Positions 25,208 to 37,959 of a DNA stretch of 64,000 nucleotides are shown here, in pieces; the stretch's first letter is position 1; each line of letters starts with the position of its first letter. Location of the stretch: positions 8,210,001-8,274,000 of the forward strand of contig CM061107.1 of NCBI GenBank assembly GCA_030770545.1. The letters are read 5' to 3'. This DNA comes from Macropodus opercularis. Lineage: Eukaryota; Chordata; Actinopteri; Anabantiformes; Osphronemidae. A model generated the notes under the pieces. The model was not told where the DNA came from, made no database searches, and saw nothing but the letters and a program-made list of their open reading frames with translations. The position numbers were made by a program, and so were the translations under genes.

Positions 25208-25420
25208 ATCTGTAAATAATCTTAATCAAATCTAATTAAAAATGAATCTTTTTTTTTTTCTTTACACCTTTTACTGTTTTAGAATAAGGCTTTTAGAAAG
25301 TTTTGTAGACTGAAAACAAATCTTGTTTAACCATTTTAACATGCTGTAATGGTTTTGCATATATTTTTATGGTTAAAGTGGTTATTAAATTTTTGTATCA
25401 AAAATTTGACTCCATTGTTC
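25208..25420 (+). other. mki67: mki67 3' untranslated region with two ATTAAA signals
   Basis: ATTAAA variants occur at 25235-25240 and 25384-25389. The second is followed by a T/GT-rich stretch (GACTCCATTGTTCTGTTC) and is the better candidate for the main cleavage signal. No AATAAA was seen here. Confidence 0.5.
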
Positions 25421-26003
25421 TGTTCATTTTTAAAATGTGTGGTTACTAATTTGCCACATGGATAGAAAGACTGGATAAAAAACACCTTGAAGCATTTACA
25501 GAGTATTTTAGTGTCATTATAATTTAGTGTAACTTGCTTTTTAGCAAGAATAAGGAGTTGATCATAGATTTATACTCACTGTGGATCAGATTTCTTATCA
25601 AGTCTATGAATCATCCAGATTTACGAAATAACTGCATTATATTATTTAAAGCATGTGAGATAGAAATCATTTGCTTTAATAGGTGGTTACATACAAAACG
25701 TAGGCTGTGTATTTCCGGGATCGTTTAAACCCATATCGATTGGATTGAAAGTTATTTTATGTGTATATTGTTAACTGAACACACTAATGACACAGTTTGA
25801 CGCGTGAATGATGAAACTAGGAGGAACCCTGCGATCGACCGCGACAGCAACCCGGACTGATTTTGGTGAAGGACCGCAAACAAACGCAGAGCTGTCGCTG
25901 GAGGGAGATTTGAGAAGCGCGTGGACCAGTCGGCCTCAACCTTCACCAGCGGCTCGAGGCGTTTATAAAGTTCCCGCGTCGTCGCTGCATTTTGTTCGTT
26001 ATC
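25421..26003. other. Spacer between mki67 and tut1, including the probable tut1 5'UTR
   Basis: The left half is AT-rich with no feature. From ~25800 it becomes CpG-richer (GCGATCGACCGCGACAGC), as expected of a housekeeping promoter and 5'UTR just upstream of the tut1 start. No TATA box is evident. Confidence 0.55.
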
Positions 26004-29000
26004 ATGATGGAACCAAACAGCGACATAACAACGACCTCGAAAGGTTTTCACTGCGCCCTGTGCAACGTGAACTTACCAAACAGTAAGTAACGCGAGCTAA
26101 CGTAGCCTCTTACCTGTCACCCCAAGTGACAACTACTGTGTTTGCTTCCCTCCAGTTGTGGTGCGACAAGTTCTGCGGCATCGTTTCAACAATTTCATTG
26201 TTCTGACATATAGAGAAAGTCATGGGACCAACATCTTAATTTATCCGGTGCTTGTGGCCGGATTAACTTTAGCAGAGCGAGTTATCGCTGCGTGAAGTGT
26301 CCATGCGAGGCTTCATACGTTTGTCTTTGTATTGTTCGTGTTCTCGTTCCCGCAGTGCCGAGCCTCGAGCAGCATATCAAAGGAAGAAAGCACACGACCC
26401 TGTCCTCTGTGCGGGCCACCAGGAAGAGCCAGGAGGCGCACAGTGTGTTTGTTAGCGGGGTCAAGCCCAGCGTCACTCAGACCGACCTGGCGGAATACTT
26501 TGGGCAGTTTGGGTCGGTTACAGAAGTCATCATGGATAAAGACAAGGTCAGTCCGCTGTGCACCACAGTTATGGGCAACCAGTGGAGGCCGTTGTGCTGA
26601 GTTGTGTCCCTTCGTCTTCAGGGTGTGTACGCCATCGTACAGTTTGGTGACACAGAGAGCATACAGGCAGCCCTGACCTGTGTTGAGCATCAGATGAAGG
26701 GCCTGAAGCTGCGCGTCAAACCACGGGAAACAAAGGAATTTAAGCTTATTCCTAAGAACAAGAATGACTCCAAGAACCTCCAACAAGTCCTGGACCGTCT
26801 CAAACCTGAGCTGTGTCAGCTGGCATCTGTAAGGATCCCCTTCCTTCAAATAATAATGTGATTTATGCCAATCTAAGTTGTGAAATGCAGCACATCTTTT
26901 TTCTCCTGGTTTTATATTAAATAAACGTCCAATGTAATAGCACACAGTTTATGAAAATAAGTGTATAAAATAGTTTGAGCATCTGTCCAATCTTTTTGAC
27001 TTTACCCCAACTTCATAACAAACGCCTAGTTTATGATGCTGCTATTAAAGGGCTGTAATCTGTTTTTCTCTTGTCCCTCAGGTGGATGCACAGATGCAGT
27101 ATGTTGTTGAACGGTTTCAATTGGGAGAAAATGAAAAGAAGGCCAGAGGTTTGCTGGTGAATCTCCTGCAAGAGGTGTTCATAGAGTTTTTTCCAGGTGA
27201 TCTATAAATTCCTTGCACCAAGAGTTTGTCTAGGTGTCAGAGGTGTCTCTCTTACTATGTGTCCTGTGTTTGGGTGGGTTTCAGACAGCCAGATTCTCCC
27301 CTTTGGTTCATCTGTCAACACGTTTGGATTCCACTACTGTGACTTAGATTTATTCTTAGACTTGGAAAACACCAAGGTGTTCCAGGCCCGAGCGAAGTCC
27401 AGCACAGAACAGGTATGGCATTTATTTCATATACAGAAATAAGTGTAAAAACAAAATGTTTTAATTCACTGTCAATGTATGATTTGGAACATAAACAACA
27501 GAGTTTCATCGACATAAGTTGGGAGCTCCTCTTTTCTTCTTCTGCTCCTTTAGGCAATGGAGGGCGTTTCAGACGATGGCCGCTCAGAGGACTCCATCCT
27601 TTCTGATATTGACTTGTCCACGGCCACGCCAGCTGAGGTGCTGGACCTTGTGGCAGCAATTCTGAAACGCTGTGTCCCTAGTGTGCACAAAGTCCATGTA
27701 GTCAGCAGTGCTCGACTTCCTGTAGTCAAGTTTCATCACAAGGAGCTTAATCTGCAGGGGGACATCACTGTTAACAACAGGTCAGCTGACCATTTCTCAA
27801 TAATGACGACCACAGTTTATCTTGAACAAGTAGCACAATAATTGTATAATTTCCTCTGTGTCTTTGTTTCCCTATTAGACTTGCTGTAAGGAACACCCGC
27901 TTCCTCCAGCTTTGTTCTGGGATGGAGAAGAGGCTGAGACCTCTAGTGTTCACTATACGCTACTGGGCCAAGCAGAAACAGCTCGCTGGTAAATTAAAAG
28001 CTGATATTACATCAAATAACAGCAGTTCTGTTAGTCACAGGTTGTTTCTTTTTACCCCAAGTAGTCATTGCATTTTTTTGGGTTTCTCATAAAACTATGC
28101 TTGTTATTGGTTTGGTGTCATCCTGTCTCGCTTGTCATGTGATGTGTAGGAAATCCTAGTGGCGCTGGTCCCCTTCTCAACAATTATGCTCTGACCCTGC
28201 TGATCATCTTCTTTCTTCAAAACTGTGATCCTCCTGTCCTCCCAACAGTGGTCCAGCTCAAAGACATGGCCTGTAAGTGCTCTACTGCTCTCACATCCTG
28301 GCAGCTCCACACTAGTTTACAGTTTGCTTTACCTAACTGCTAAGCAGTGGGGACACTGTCAGTATCCAAGCAATCACTGCTCTGTATTGATGCCAGGTAT
28401 CAGTTTGATTTATCATTGTCTTTATGTTTGTCTATATAACATCCTCATAGATATTGATATAGCTTAGTGGTTATTTATACCTTTGGTTAAGGGCACATCA
28501 GCAGCATCAGGGAGCTATGAAGGTTTGTTCTGCTTTCTGAACCCTTTGAAACTATTTGGACAGTGCCATACAAGACGAATGCAACAATAAATAAGTCTAT
28601 GTGTAATTTCATTCAGATGCTGTTTATTTCACTTCCATTGATTATTATTTGTTAAAACACTTGCAGGTGAGGAGGAACACTGTGTAATTGAGGGTTGGAA
28701 CTGCACCTTCCCAAGTCAACCTATTGCTGTGCCCCAAAGTCAGAATACACAGGACCTCTGTAAGTAAGAGTAGTTAAAAAAAACGTGGTAAAACATTTCC
28801 TGTAGTGTGTTTTATGTTACTCAGTGTTTTCATGATCTTTATGTTTTTCCCCCAGGCTCCCTGCTCGCTGGCTTTTTCTCCTTTTATGCAAAGTTTGATT
28901 TTGCAGGTAGTGTCATATCTGTTCGAGAGGGGCATGCACTCCCAATCACGAATTTCCTCAGCATGAATGAAGAGGTAGGAACGGAAAAGGAGCAGGCAAC

Positions 29001-29982
29001 CAAAATCTCTCCCTGTGCTCCCAAACTGGGGCCTTTAAATGTCTTGGACCCGTTTGAGCTCTCCCACAATGTAGCGGGAAACCTAAATGAACGCTCGCAA
29101 CGCAGCTTCCAGAGGGAGTGCCAGGAGGGGGAGAAGTATTGCCGCAGCCTTCAGTATCAGCAAAAATCCACCAAAGGAAAGTCGTGGGGGCTGGTGCGCT
29201 TATTTACCCCCCATGGGGATGTCCCACTCACCAAAACAGAGCAGCTGACCATCACCATCCCCTTCAAATCAACGTCACTTTCTGAAGGGCTCTGTAACCA
29301 CCTGCATGTGGTGGGAGACGGGTTTCGCCTGGTGTGGTTTCAGAAGGTTTGCTCTGCCGTGGAGGGAGTTCTCAAAAATGTCCTCAGGTGTCAGGTGTCT
29401 GCCTCCACAGATGCTGCCTTTGGCGAAGGTTCAGCTATGGATGCTGCAGAGGAAATGGAAACTACATCAGCTTCCCTCAACACATCAGCAAATGACAGTT
29501 GTGACAGTATTGAATGCAAATATGACGCCAGCCCTGTGAGTGCAGTGGTGGTCGGTGCCAAGAGGCCGCTGTCTTCTGGCAGCGATGCCTCTGTGTCGCC
29601 CCAAGACAAAAAGCCCAGACTGGCAAGAAGGGGCAAGCTTGAATTCCCCCACTGGCTCTGTATGCAGAAGCACATAGTGTGGGCTGGCAGGAGGAAAGTT
29701 AGAAGGGAGCTGATCAAAGATGCAGACTCCAGTCCAGAGGGCAGCTGTGCGGAGCTGGAGTCCCAGGTCACCGCTCACATCGCTGACAAGGAGCCAGAGC
29801 TGAAAGAGGCCCTGGAGTTCAAGGTTCTGCCCCAGATGATGGGCCGAACAGAAAACACAAGGGCTGTGCTCAAGTTGGAGCCGGTTAACGACAAGGCAGG
29901 AGTTTTTCATGACTTCTTTCATTTCCTGGAAGCCTTCTTACCGAGGATGGTGGAGACGGTCCTGAAGAAAGACAGTCTTTAA
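26004..29982 (+). CDS. tut1: U6 snRNA-specific terminal uridylyltransferase 1 (Star-PAP)
   Basis: Adds uridines to U6 snRNA 3' ends in the nucleus; mammalian Star-PAP also polyadenylates selected mRNAs. Ten exons: 26004-26082, 26356-26546, 26622-26828, 27082-27196, 27285-27412, 27554-27780, 27879-27988, 28150-28272, 28667-28759 and 28856-29982 (TAA). They total 2400 nt, or 799 aa, all in phase. A C2H2 finger sits at the N-terminus (CALCNVNLPN...HIKGRKH, interrupted by intron 1). An RRM follows (VFVSGVKPS ... GVYAIVQFG). The nucleotidyltransferase core is FGSSVNTFGFHYCDLDLFLD, with catalytic Asp 217 and 219 and a likely third Asp 310 in QGDITVNN. The PAP-associated domain contains LLAGFFSFYAKFDF. 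A basic NLS-like stretch (KRPLSSG...DKKPRLARRGK) precedes the C-terminal domain. Human TUT1 is 874 aa; the difference probably lies in its proline-rich insertion. Two adjacent ATGs; I chose the first. Confidence 0.94.
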
Positions 29983-30275
29983 AATGTCACCGCAGTTTCA
30001 CTGAACCCTTGAGAGTGAGAGCATTTCTGTAGCCTTCCTTTATTTTGACCAGCGACCTGTTATAATTCTGTAAATATGGGCTTTGTGCACATGTTAAGTT
30101 TGTACGTTTGTTTCAGAATAATATTTCTTAGTTAAGCCTGGTTTTATGTTTGAGGTCTGGTTTAGTTTTACTAGTTTTGTTTTGAACTGTGTCTTTTGAT
30201 GCTTTGAAGGGAAACGTCAGTGGCAGACACAGCACTTGATGATGTTCAAGTGAATAAAATACTTTGTAGAGCAGT
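29983..30275 (+). other. tut1: tut1 3' untranslated region
   Basis: A ~290-base T-rich tail that ends with AATAAA at 30253-30258, followed by GTAGAGCAGTGCCTTGTTCC. No open frame of interest. Confidence 0.65.
30253..30258 (+). terminator. tut1: tut1 polyadenylation signal AATAAA
   Basis: The first canonical hexamer after the tut1 stop, 271 bases downstream, with a GT-rich region just after it. Confidence 0.7.
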
Positions 30276-32467
30276 GCCTTGTTCCAGATATAATAGCTGT
30301 CATTAATCAGGATCAATATCAGTTTATCATCAAGATCATAACTGCAGGAAGGAGGTTGGTGCTTTGGTTCAGCTTTTATTCAGTCTGGTTTTGCCTCTCA
30401 GGCAGATGAGAGTAATTACTCAGCAGTCAGACCGCTTTATTACAGCGGGACAAGCTGGAGCTGAGGGATGCACAGAGCTCCCATGTGCTGATTAACATCA
30501 TTCATCTCACTTTTAAAAATAGCTAGCAGGTTAGATGGGACCGCAGAGGATGGAGATGGCAGCGATGATGAAAACTTTCAGGACAGTTTGCTACATCTTA
30601 ATCTGCTGCATAGAGGAGTCTGAAGATGACTCAATGACTTTGTGGCACAGTGAAAAAGCCTTGGTAGAAAATAATTAGCTAAATTATATAAACTATAAAA
30701 ATGAAACTATATTATAAATAAATATTACCATGTTGTCACTTAATTTTTGAGGTGCATATTGGATTCTGAGCAGCACTATTCACGTAGCTTTGGGCTTGGT
30801 AATTTTGGTGTGGTCTTAGGTCCAGAATGAAATCTCTCACTGTCTGTGTGATGGATTGTCATGGATTTTTTCAGACATTTGTGTTCTCCAGAGAATTAGT
30901 TTCAAATGACTTTAATGATTTCCCAATTTCCCTTGAGCACCACATTTTTCACACATCCAGTGTAACATTTCAGCGTCTTCCATTAGCAGATTAGCAGCAT
31001 GTTTTGTATATTAACAGTATAGATGAAAAATCAACACTTTGACTTTATTGAAGCCTTGTTATCATCTTAACCTGGCTGTAATGAGCTCAGAGCGCTGCTG
31101 TGTATTCATACAGTTTAGCAGAGCTGTTGCTGTGGACTGGCCGAAAACACAGACTGCTGCTATCTGTACACTTCGCTCTGGATTGTCTGTCACTTACAGC
31201 AGCTTTTTCTCTTATTGGCTCTCCAGGCCGCTCCAGCGGCACCGCTTGCTTTTCAAAGCTGGTGCTGATGTATGGCCTCTCAGACACAGCTCCAAGCCAG
31301 AGAGGCACGATGATTAAGATCATCACTGTGGGGTTGTTTGCTGCTGGACCAAAACAAGGCAAACCACAACCAGTTATTTTGGTACAAGCCAAAACAACAA
31401 CAACCCATCACCCTCAGGTTCCCCTTCATCGCGAAAGCTCAAATCTTAGTAAACATAGACAGCAGTGTATTGCAGGCTCAGAAAACGGTGGCTCATTAGG
31501 TATCGACTCACCCCAGTTCACATAGCAATAGCTCGTTTACTGTAATTACTAAAAGAATTGATTCTGGTGCTATTTGTGTCTTCACTGTATGTGTTGAACC
31601 ACAGAGGCTTCGAAATGGGATCTCAGGGAGGAAACAGTTTCATGTTCTTTTATACTGATACTTGTGAAGCTGCGCTGACTCAAACCCCAGGAGACCTGAA
31701 ATCATCATGCCAGGCAGGAAATACTGTACGTGGAGTCACGCGCAGCGACGCGTCATCTCTCGCCAACGCACACGTTGAAGGGACAATGAGCGCACCACCC
31801 TCCTGACTTCATCTGTCGTGACTTTGAGAATAGCTCCGACTCAAATCGCTGACCTTTCCTGAGCCCTCTAGCGCGTCTCTCCATCCATCCGAGTTACCTG
31901 AAGCTCCCGTTGCAAGCTGGCTCGTAAACACATCAGTTGGTGGGATACTGTTGTAATTGGTCAGCTCGGCTTACCACAGAAGACAGATGACCAAAGTGAT
32001 GATAAATAACTGGGGGGGGGGGGTATGATGCCGTTATGACGAGGGTTAGGGATAAGTAGGGAGGTGGGGGTTAGATTTAAGTTTGCATAGACCTCCAGGA
32101 AAACTAAAGTCAATGTAGTGTCTGTGCCCCCAAAGCAGAACGGTCTATAACATAGCTCTGAAGACAAAATGTAATTACTGGGTCACTAGTCATCTTCAGT
32201 GCTTCTGACGGACGCTCGGCCCCTTTTAGAGCCATTCATGCTCATGAATTATCACACGGCGCTAGTGGGCAGCCATCAGCCCCCGTTTTGTCTCCTGAGT
32301 TGTGCAAACAGACCTGGCAGCCTGAAAAGCACTCTGTTCATATTAGTGGCTCCCCCACTCTGGAGATAAGGCTAAATAAAAACGCATAATCATTTCCCCC
32401 ATTCTGTCTGCGATGGCAGGAAGGACTCAGACATTCTCCTGGGAGATTGCTCTTACACCACGCTGGA

Positions 32468-32488
32468 TGTGTGTGTGTGTGTGTGTGT
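32468..32488. repeat. TG microsatellite
   Basis: About ten TG units in the tut1-pyyb interval. Confidence 0.9.
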
Positions 32489-34310
32489 AATCCTCTTTTC
32501 TTATTGCGACAGGGTGATGAACGTGGAAATGGGGTGATTTTACTATCAAAGCGAAGAGAAAAGCTTTTAGAGCTAAATGTGAGGTGGACAGTTATGCACC
32601 TACAGTAAGTAGATTCCCAGCGTCGAGATGTGTTCTAGTTTTCAGCCCAGTATAAATTGTCTACATCCAACCATCATTAGCACCAGCACAAGTTGGAAAA
32701 GCTGGTAAAACTATATCAGATGAGGAAAACTTTTTTTTAACATCACTGCTCTCCTGGTCCTATTATTTTGCCTTGATAGCTGCTCAAACACTTCTACCCT
32801 CTGCTGGAGCTCAAGCTGCTCGTCTGCAGTGCATTAGCTGGGGTTTACTGGACTGTGAAAACTTTAAGTGTCCGCTTCTTCGCTTATCTGGGAGCCGAGA
32901 CCGTCTCAGTGTTTACCTACAAACAACAGACCAACTAATGACTTTGTCTCGTGTACATTGTTGTTTCTTGCCATTGACTTTTATAGCCAGTAAAGTGAAC
33001 GCAGAGATGCTGATAACTGGAGTAGAATTAACTAAATGTTGTTAACGGTTACAGTATCAACGTCTCCGATGGGGGCATGATTTACTCATTATTTAATTTC
33101 GTCTCTTTCTGATTTTCCCTCAACTAAGCACATTGTTAAAAGCCACAGTTTTCAATTTCGGTTCCATTTGGTTACTTTCAACCAACCGGGTGTAAAAGCT
33201 AAAGCGCACTAATTGCCCTTCAATGGCAGGTTGAATGCCGCAGTAATTGCTCAGAATTGGTCAGTACAATCAAAGTCTAATATCAGCATCCACTTCCAGC
33301 CTTTATTGCGCGGCCATAGCCACTTTAACTGCTTGTTTATCGTCAACAGGAGCAGCAGCAGCTCTACTTAAGCTATCAGTGGGGATTTATGTCCAAATCA
33401 AGTTGTGTTTTTGACAGGGGATCAGGGACAGACAACGGAAAACCTATCGTGTTTTATGACACTATAAACAGCACATGAGAAGAGCTGTCATGACTTCCCT
33501 CCGGAACCTAGTGGGGCAACACGTAGCTGCTGCCGGCACCACGAGAGGGTCTTTAATTAGTAAGCCTGTCAAACATTATGATGAAGGCTTCCCTTTTGAT
33601 TTTTATTCTCTAGATGTGTAGAACATGATGTCTTGAAACTAATGGAAGCTGCAGTGCCTGTGTAGCTCGGTGGCTAAGATACATACGTCCTGTGTTTTAA
33701 TTGTGGAGGGTGTGTTTCTTGCCTGCATGGATGAGTTGGTGAACAGGCCCAAACGCCCGATGAGTGACTGTTTTTGTTGTTTACAAGTCGCGGAGTTTCA
33801 TTTAAAGAGTGACATGACAACCAGAAATGAACACACAAATAACTTGATGGCCTCATTGTATTTGCGTCTCGTTCAGTCTTGAGGGTCTTTATAGGACAGA
33901 TGAGGGGCTTTTAATGACCTGCCCAGGGACACGTTTTCTATGAATCCATTGACAGATGGGACTTTCTTGCATGTTCTATCAACACATGTTTAAACAACTA
34001 AAATGAAGAAACTGCATGACTATCTACCAGAGAGATCTAAATAATAGAATTGTGTTCTTATATTATTCACAGATAAATAATACCCAGTCTGTAAATTAAT
34101 GCTGAATGAGAACTTATGGCTCATTCTTCATGTCTGCTGTCACTCACTGGAAATAATAATTTTCATTATAATTACACAAAATCCCCTAGTTTTCATTCAA
34201 AGCAGCACAGAAAATGAAGCATATGAACATGTGGACCAATGAAAACTAGACATATGGTATAAACCTAATGAAACAACTGTAAACTAAAAGATGTATAGAC
34301 TATAAAATAG

Positions 34311-34325
34311 CACACACACACACAC
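34311..34325. repeat. CA microsatellite
   Basis: Short (CA)n run in the tut1-pyyb interval. Confidence 0.85.
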
Positions 34326-35837
34326 TAAAGACAGATCATTGCACCTGCACTGATGGATAAGGAATAACTACAGGCGTCATGAAGTGAAGTGAGCAGACCG
34401 TGAAGATCCAAGATAAACAGGAACTGCTGCAATGGTCATAAACATGATCACATTAGTCACCGTCTCAGCACTAGACCTGAAAGGTATTTGTCTATACAAG
34501 CTCTCTGGCCGAGTGTGTGCTTATGTCGTGATGTGAAAGCGCAGAGGCAACATGTACAGGTTCATAAAGGTGGAATGTGATCCAACAACACCTCCATGAA
34601 TCATTTAATCCAATCATAAGAACAAGTGACTCCACCGCAGCGTTCCGCTATTTCCATTTAGCTGTGTGAAACACAATAGAGTTATTGATCTGTGGATGCT
34701 GCAGCCTGAGACGTACCTTCAGACTGTAATAAAGGCTTTATCACCACCTGAATAATGCATGCAGGAGTGATGAGTCCAGAAAAGGCCAAAGGTGTTGCAG
34801 CTAATGATTAGACAGACGAGGCTACGTCATTCACGGTGAAGATACGCGTCATGTCGATGAATCAACGGCCGTCATTTGTTTCTCTCTTTAGAGATAGTAA
34901 TAAAAGTTTGACCTGCTAGTTTTAGTGGTTGCGTATCTCATGTCCTCTGTAGAGCAGTGGGATTATGATTATGCATTGAGTAGACAAATGGATAAGCCTA
35001 ATTACAACACTGCAACAAAGTTACTTTTTGGTGTGTGAGGTGCCTCATGCTCCTCTGAATACAGCATTTCACACAGTGTGCGCTATGTTCAAATACACCT
35101 GACAGAAATCAGGGAAACGCATCTGGAAATGGAAATAAAAGAACCACGGCCCTGGCTGTGATTGTAGCCGCGCTGTTTTCACTCTGTTGAGAACAGCAGG
35201 GTCACTCGTCCCTCTTCTCTCCAATTGTCAGCACACTGTGGTTTGTGAAGTGCAGAGCGGGCCATCATTTCAAGTATGAAGGGCCAGCGGTATTATTCTC
35301 TGATGGTCTGGCAGTTTGGGGTGTTGGTGCTCAACCCATACAGAGGAGAAAGGATACAAAGTACAATAAGCCTGCTGAGGGGGGTTGTAACTGGACGGCA
35401 GGTGAGCTGCTTTGATTTAAAGGTAAAACGCTGAAGATTATTGGGCTGCCTTTAACCTGCGTGAACCATGGAGCCATAAAACAGCGGCCATTTTTGTTTT
35501 ATGGCTTCAGCTCATAAAACAACGGGGGGGGGGGGGTTATTGTATGGAGGTCTGCTGGCGCTGTTCGTGGTCCTGAACTGCTAGAGAGTCCTGCAGGTTT
35601 TCTCTTTATTCTAACATCGCAGCTGGGTGGAGCCTCCCTCAAGCAAAGTAAAAGAAAATAGCTGGAAGCGGCATTTTAAACTCAGTGTTACCACTTTATT
35701 CCGTTTCTTTACCTCCTGTCAGCCGCGTGGTGAAGTTGGGGTCTGAGTCTGAGATAAGTGGCCCGTCGCGCAGCGGCGCCGGAGGCAACAGGCGAAGGGG
35801 TGTGGTTAAGTGTTACTCAGCGCGCATCAGGTATCCA

Positions 35838-35926
35838 TCCCACGATATATAATGAAGTGAACGGAGAGGAGCGCACCAAGACCAGGCACCGGCGGAGTAA
35901 CCACACCAGGACACAACTGTCAGAAA
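35838..35926 (+). promoter_or_regulatory. pyyb: pyyb core promoter (TATA box) and untranslated first exon
   Basis: GATATATAA at 35844-35852 is a good TATA box. About 70 bases later CAGAAA|GTAAGT (donor at 35927) ends a non-coding first exon. It splices to the acceptor CTTCTCAG immediately before the ATG at 36099. The start site is probably near 35875-35880. A separate 5'UTR exon is the usual NPY/PYY gene layout. Confidence 0.6.
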
Positions 35927-36098
35927 GTAAGTTGTCTTACTTCTCTCTTACTTTGCTGCATCTGTAATGAAAAGGCAAGTTTAACGCTAAGGCATTTGTG
36001 TAGAGTGGAAGAGAATTTAGGCTAAATAATCCTTTTGGTTTTTCTGTTTGTTGTTGTTGTTTTTTGGAGAAATGATGTCGTGCCGTTTCTCTTCTCAG

Positions 36099-37651
36099 AT
36101 GGCCAACATGCTGAGGTCGTGCATGCTGCTTGCGGCGCTCGTCGTCTGCTTGTTGGTGTGTTTGAGCAGCTTTGCGGACGCCTACCCTCCCAAACCGGAG
36201 AGCCCGGGGAGCAACGCGTCTCCCGAGGAATGGGCCAAATACCACGCAGCCGTCAGGCATTATGTCAACCTCATCACCAGACAGAGGTGAGGCAGGTCCA
36301 CCAGATCTCAAACATCCGATGTGATTGGTTTTAATGAGACAATCCTGAAAGAAAAGCAGAGAATCAACAGCAACTAATAATAATAATAATAATCCATCCT
36401 CTGGTTGGATGAGACACACTCTTAGTGACCCAAGGACACATTTGCAGGTTTAGTTTAGTTTATCCCCCTGTGCCAATTATTGTGCTGTAAGTTGCTGAGC
36501 TTGTTCTAAGAAGCCATGAAACTGCAGTCGGGGCCTGGTTCTCATCAGACGGTTATTTAAAGTTCTGATATACGTCTGCAAGGCTTGTTTCTTAGCAGTT
36601 GGAGCATGACGTTAATGTTTGCATTTCATCATAACTTTGAGACCTTTTCTCATTTGTTAGACCCTAAGTAAGGCAAAGATATTGGGGAAGAATCTAGTGG
36701 GAGAAAAATCAACTGTTTTCTAGAGATGGGGCTGAATGTATTGTCACTGTTTCCCCTTCTGTTCTGTAATTAGAGAGGCTGAATGTGCCACTGCGCTCAG
36801 CTGCACAGTGCAGCCTCCATGCCTCAAACACAGACAGCTTCACTCCTCAGTAGCCAGACAAACAATTTAGAAAAGACACTTGAGGAGACAGAGTCAGAGG
36901 AGCTTCTGCTTTGAGTTTGCCTGGCTGGACACTGAAAGTGAAATCAAATCATTGTTATTTCTCTCTCAGATTATCACACAACCAATTTATGACTGAAGTG
37001 CAGAGAGGCAGCGGTTTACTGGGTGGTGCGGCCTTGTTCACAGTTGGATGATTCTTAAAAAAAAAAACCATGTACCATAGTTGAAATTCATAACAGAGCT
37101 GCTGGGGGTCACACCAGAGCAGGCAGTGGAATAACAGGCTGACAACAGAGAGAATTTAACTGAATCTGCAGTTGATGCTGAGCTGCTGTTATCATCACTT
37201 GCCGGTGTTGTCTCCAGGTATGGGAAGAGGTCGACCCCGGAGCAGGCGGTGGCGTGGCTGCTGTTTGGGGATGATTCAAGCCAAGACACTGAACCACGGT
37301 GAGAGAAACAAATGAGAACATAGCGAGGCTCGATCACTAATGCTGACACGCATGACTTTATAATAAAAGCGTTGTGGAATGCGTGAATTGACTGCTTCCC
37401 TCTGCTTGTGTTCTGTGGTGAATGTGTATCTAAGTGACTTGTTGATAACCAATAATCAATAAAAGTGCCATTAGCAGAATGGGAGGGGAGAGGACAGATC
37501 AGTGAAACAGGTTATGTTGCTTTTGATCATTGTGGGCACACGTAATGTCACAATGTCGTTTTTTTTAACGTTCTAGATGTAGCTGTCATTTAATTTAACA
37601 GCCTTTTGTTTTCTACTCTCTTCCAGCTTGGAGTACAGTGATCAGTGGTAA
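36099..37651 (+). CDS. pyyb: Peptide YYb precursor
   Basis: Secreted regulatory peptide of the NPY family acting on Y-type G-protein-coupled receptors. Three coding exons: 36099-36286, 37218-37298 and 37627-37651 (TAA), giving 97 aa, the usual family length. A 28-residue signal peptide with a leucine/valine core ends SSFADA. The 36-residue mature peptide begins YPPKPESPGSNASPEEW and ends NLITRQRY; an intron interrupts the codon for Arg35. The following G-KR provides the amidation donor and dibasic cleavage site, then a C-terminal flanking peptide starts STPEQAVAWLLFGDD. The SPGSNASPE segment is typical of the fish PYYb/PY lineage rather than PYYa or NPY. The last coding exon adds only seven whole codons (LEYSDQW). 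The start follows the acceptor AG directly. Confidence 0.95.
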
Positions 37652-37885
37652 AACACTCAGATGTAAATCCACCCTCTACGTAACCATCAATCAAATCAAA
37701 CACGCTGAGATTGTCAAGACACAACCCTCACTGTACTTTGTGACGTTTTAAGTTTTATTATTTAACGTGCATGCAAACCTCTCCCTTCGTCAACCTCTTC
37801 TGATCTATGTAGTTATAGTTCTCTGGCCAAAATGTATATAATTTGTATCAAACTGAATTTACAATAAAGAATTAAATGTAAAGGT
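37652..37885 (+). other. pyyb: pyyb 3'UTR with AATAAA at 37863-37868
   Basis: A short 3'UTR of ~230 bases. The canonical hexamer lies in ACAATAAAGA, 212 bases after the stop, and a TTTGGTTTTCGCTGT downstream element follows. Confidence 0.75.
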
Positions 37886-37959
37886 AAACACCCAAGCTTT
37901 GGTTTTCGCTGTAGCTGTTCGCGTGGCCACTAGATGTCGCTGCGCCACTGGGGAACTTC

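Larger units (their letters stand above)
30276..35837. other. Intergenic interval between tut1 and pyyb, no gene seen
   Basis: About 5.5 kb. Open frames here (for example 31039-31525, 31558-31806, 32773-33045 and 33670-33882) lack domains, flanking splice logic and obvious codon bias. Visible items are a TG repeat at 32468-32488, a CA repeat at 34311-34325, a G12 run at 32012-32023 and a G13 run at 35524-35536. The segment around 32170-32460 is compositionally complex and is a candidate regulatory element. Confidence 0.7.

Noticed and set aside
29391..29922. Antisense open frames opposite the last tut1 exon
   Set aside because: Shadow of the tut1 coding frame, with no independent splice or start context.
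33660..33700. tRNA-like segment TGTAGCTCGGTGGCTAAGAT
   Set aside because: It resembles a D-arm only. No matching acceptor stem, anticodon arm or GGTTCGA T-arm follows at the right distance.
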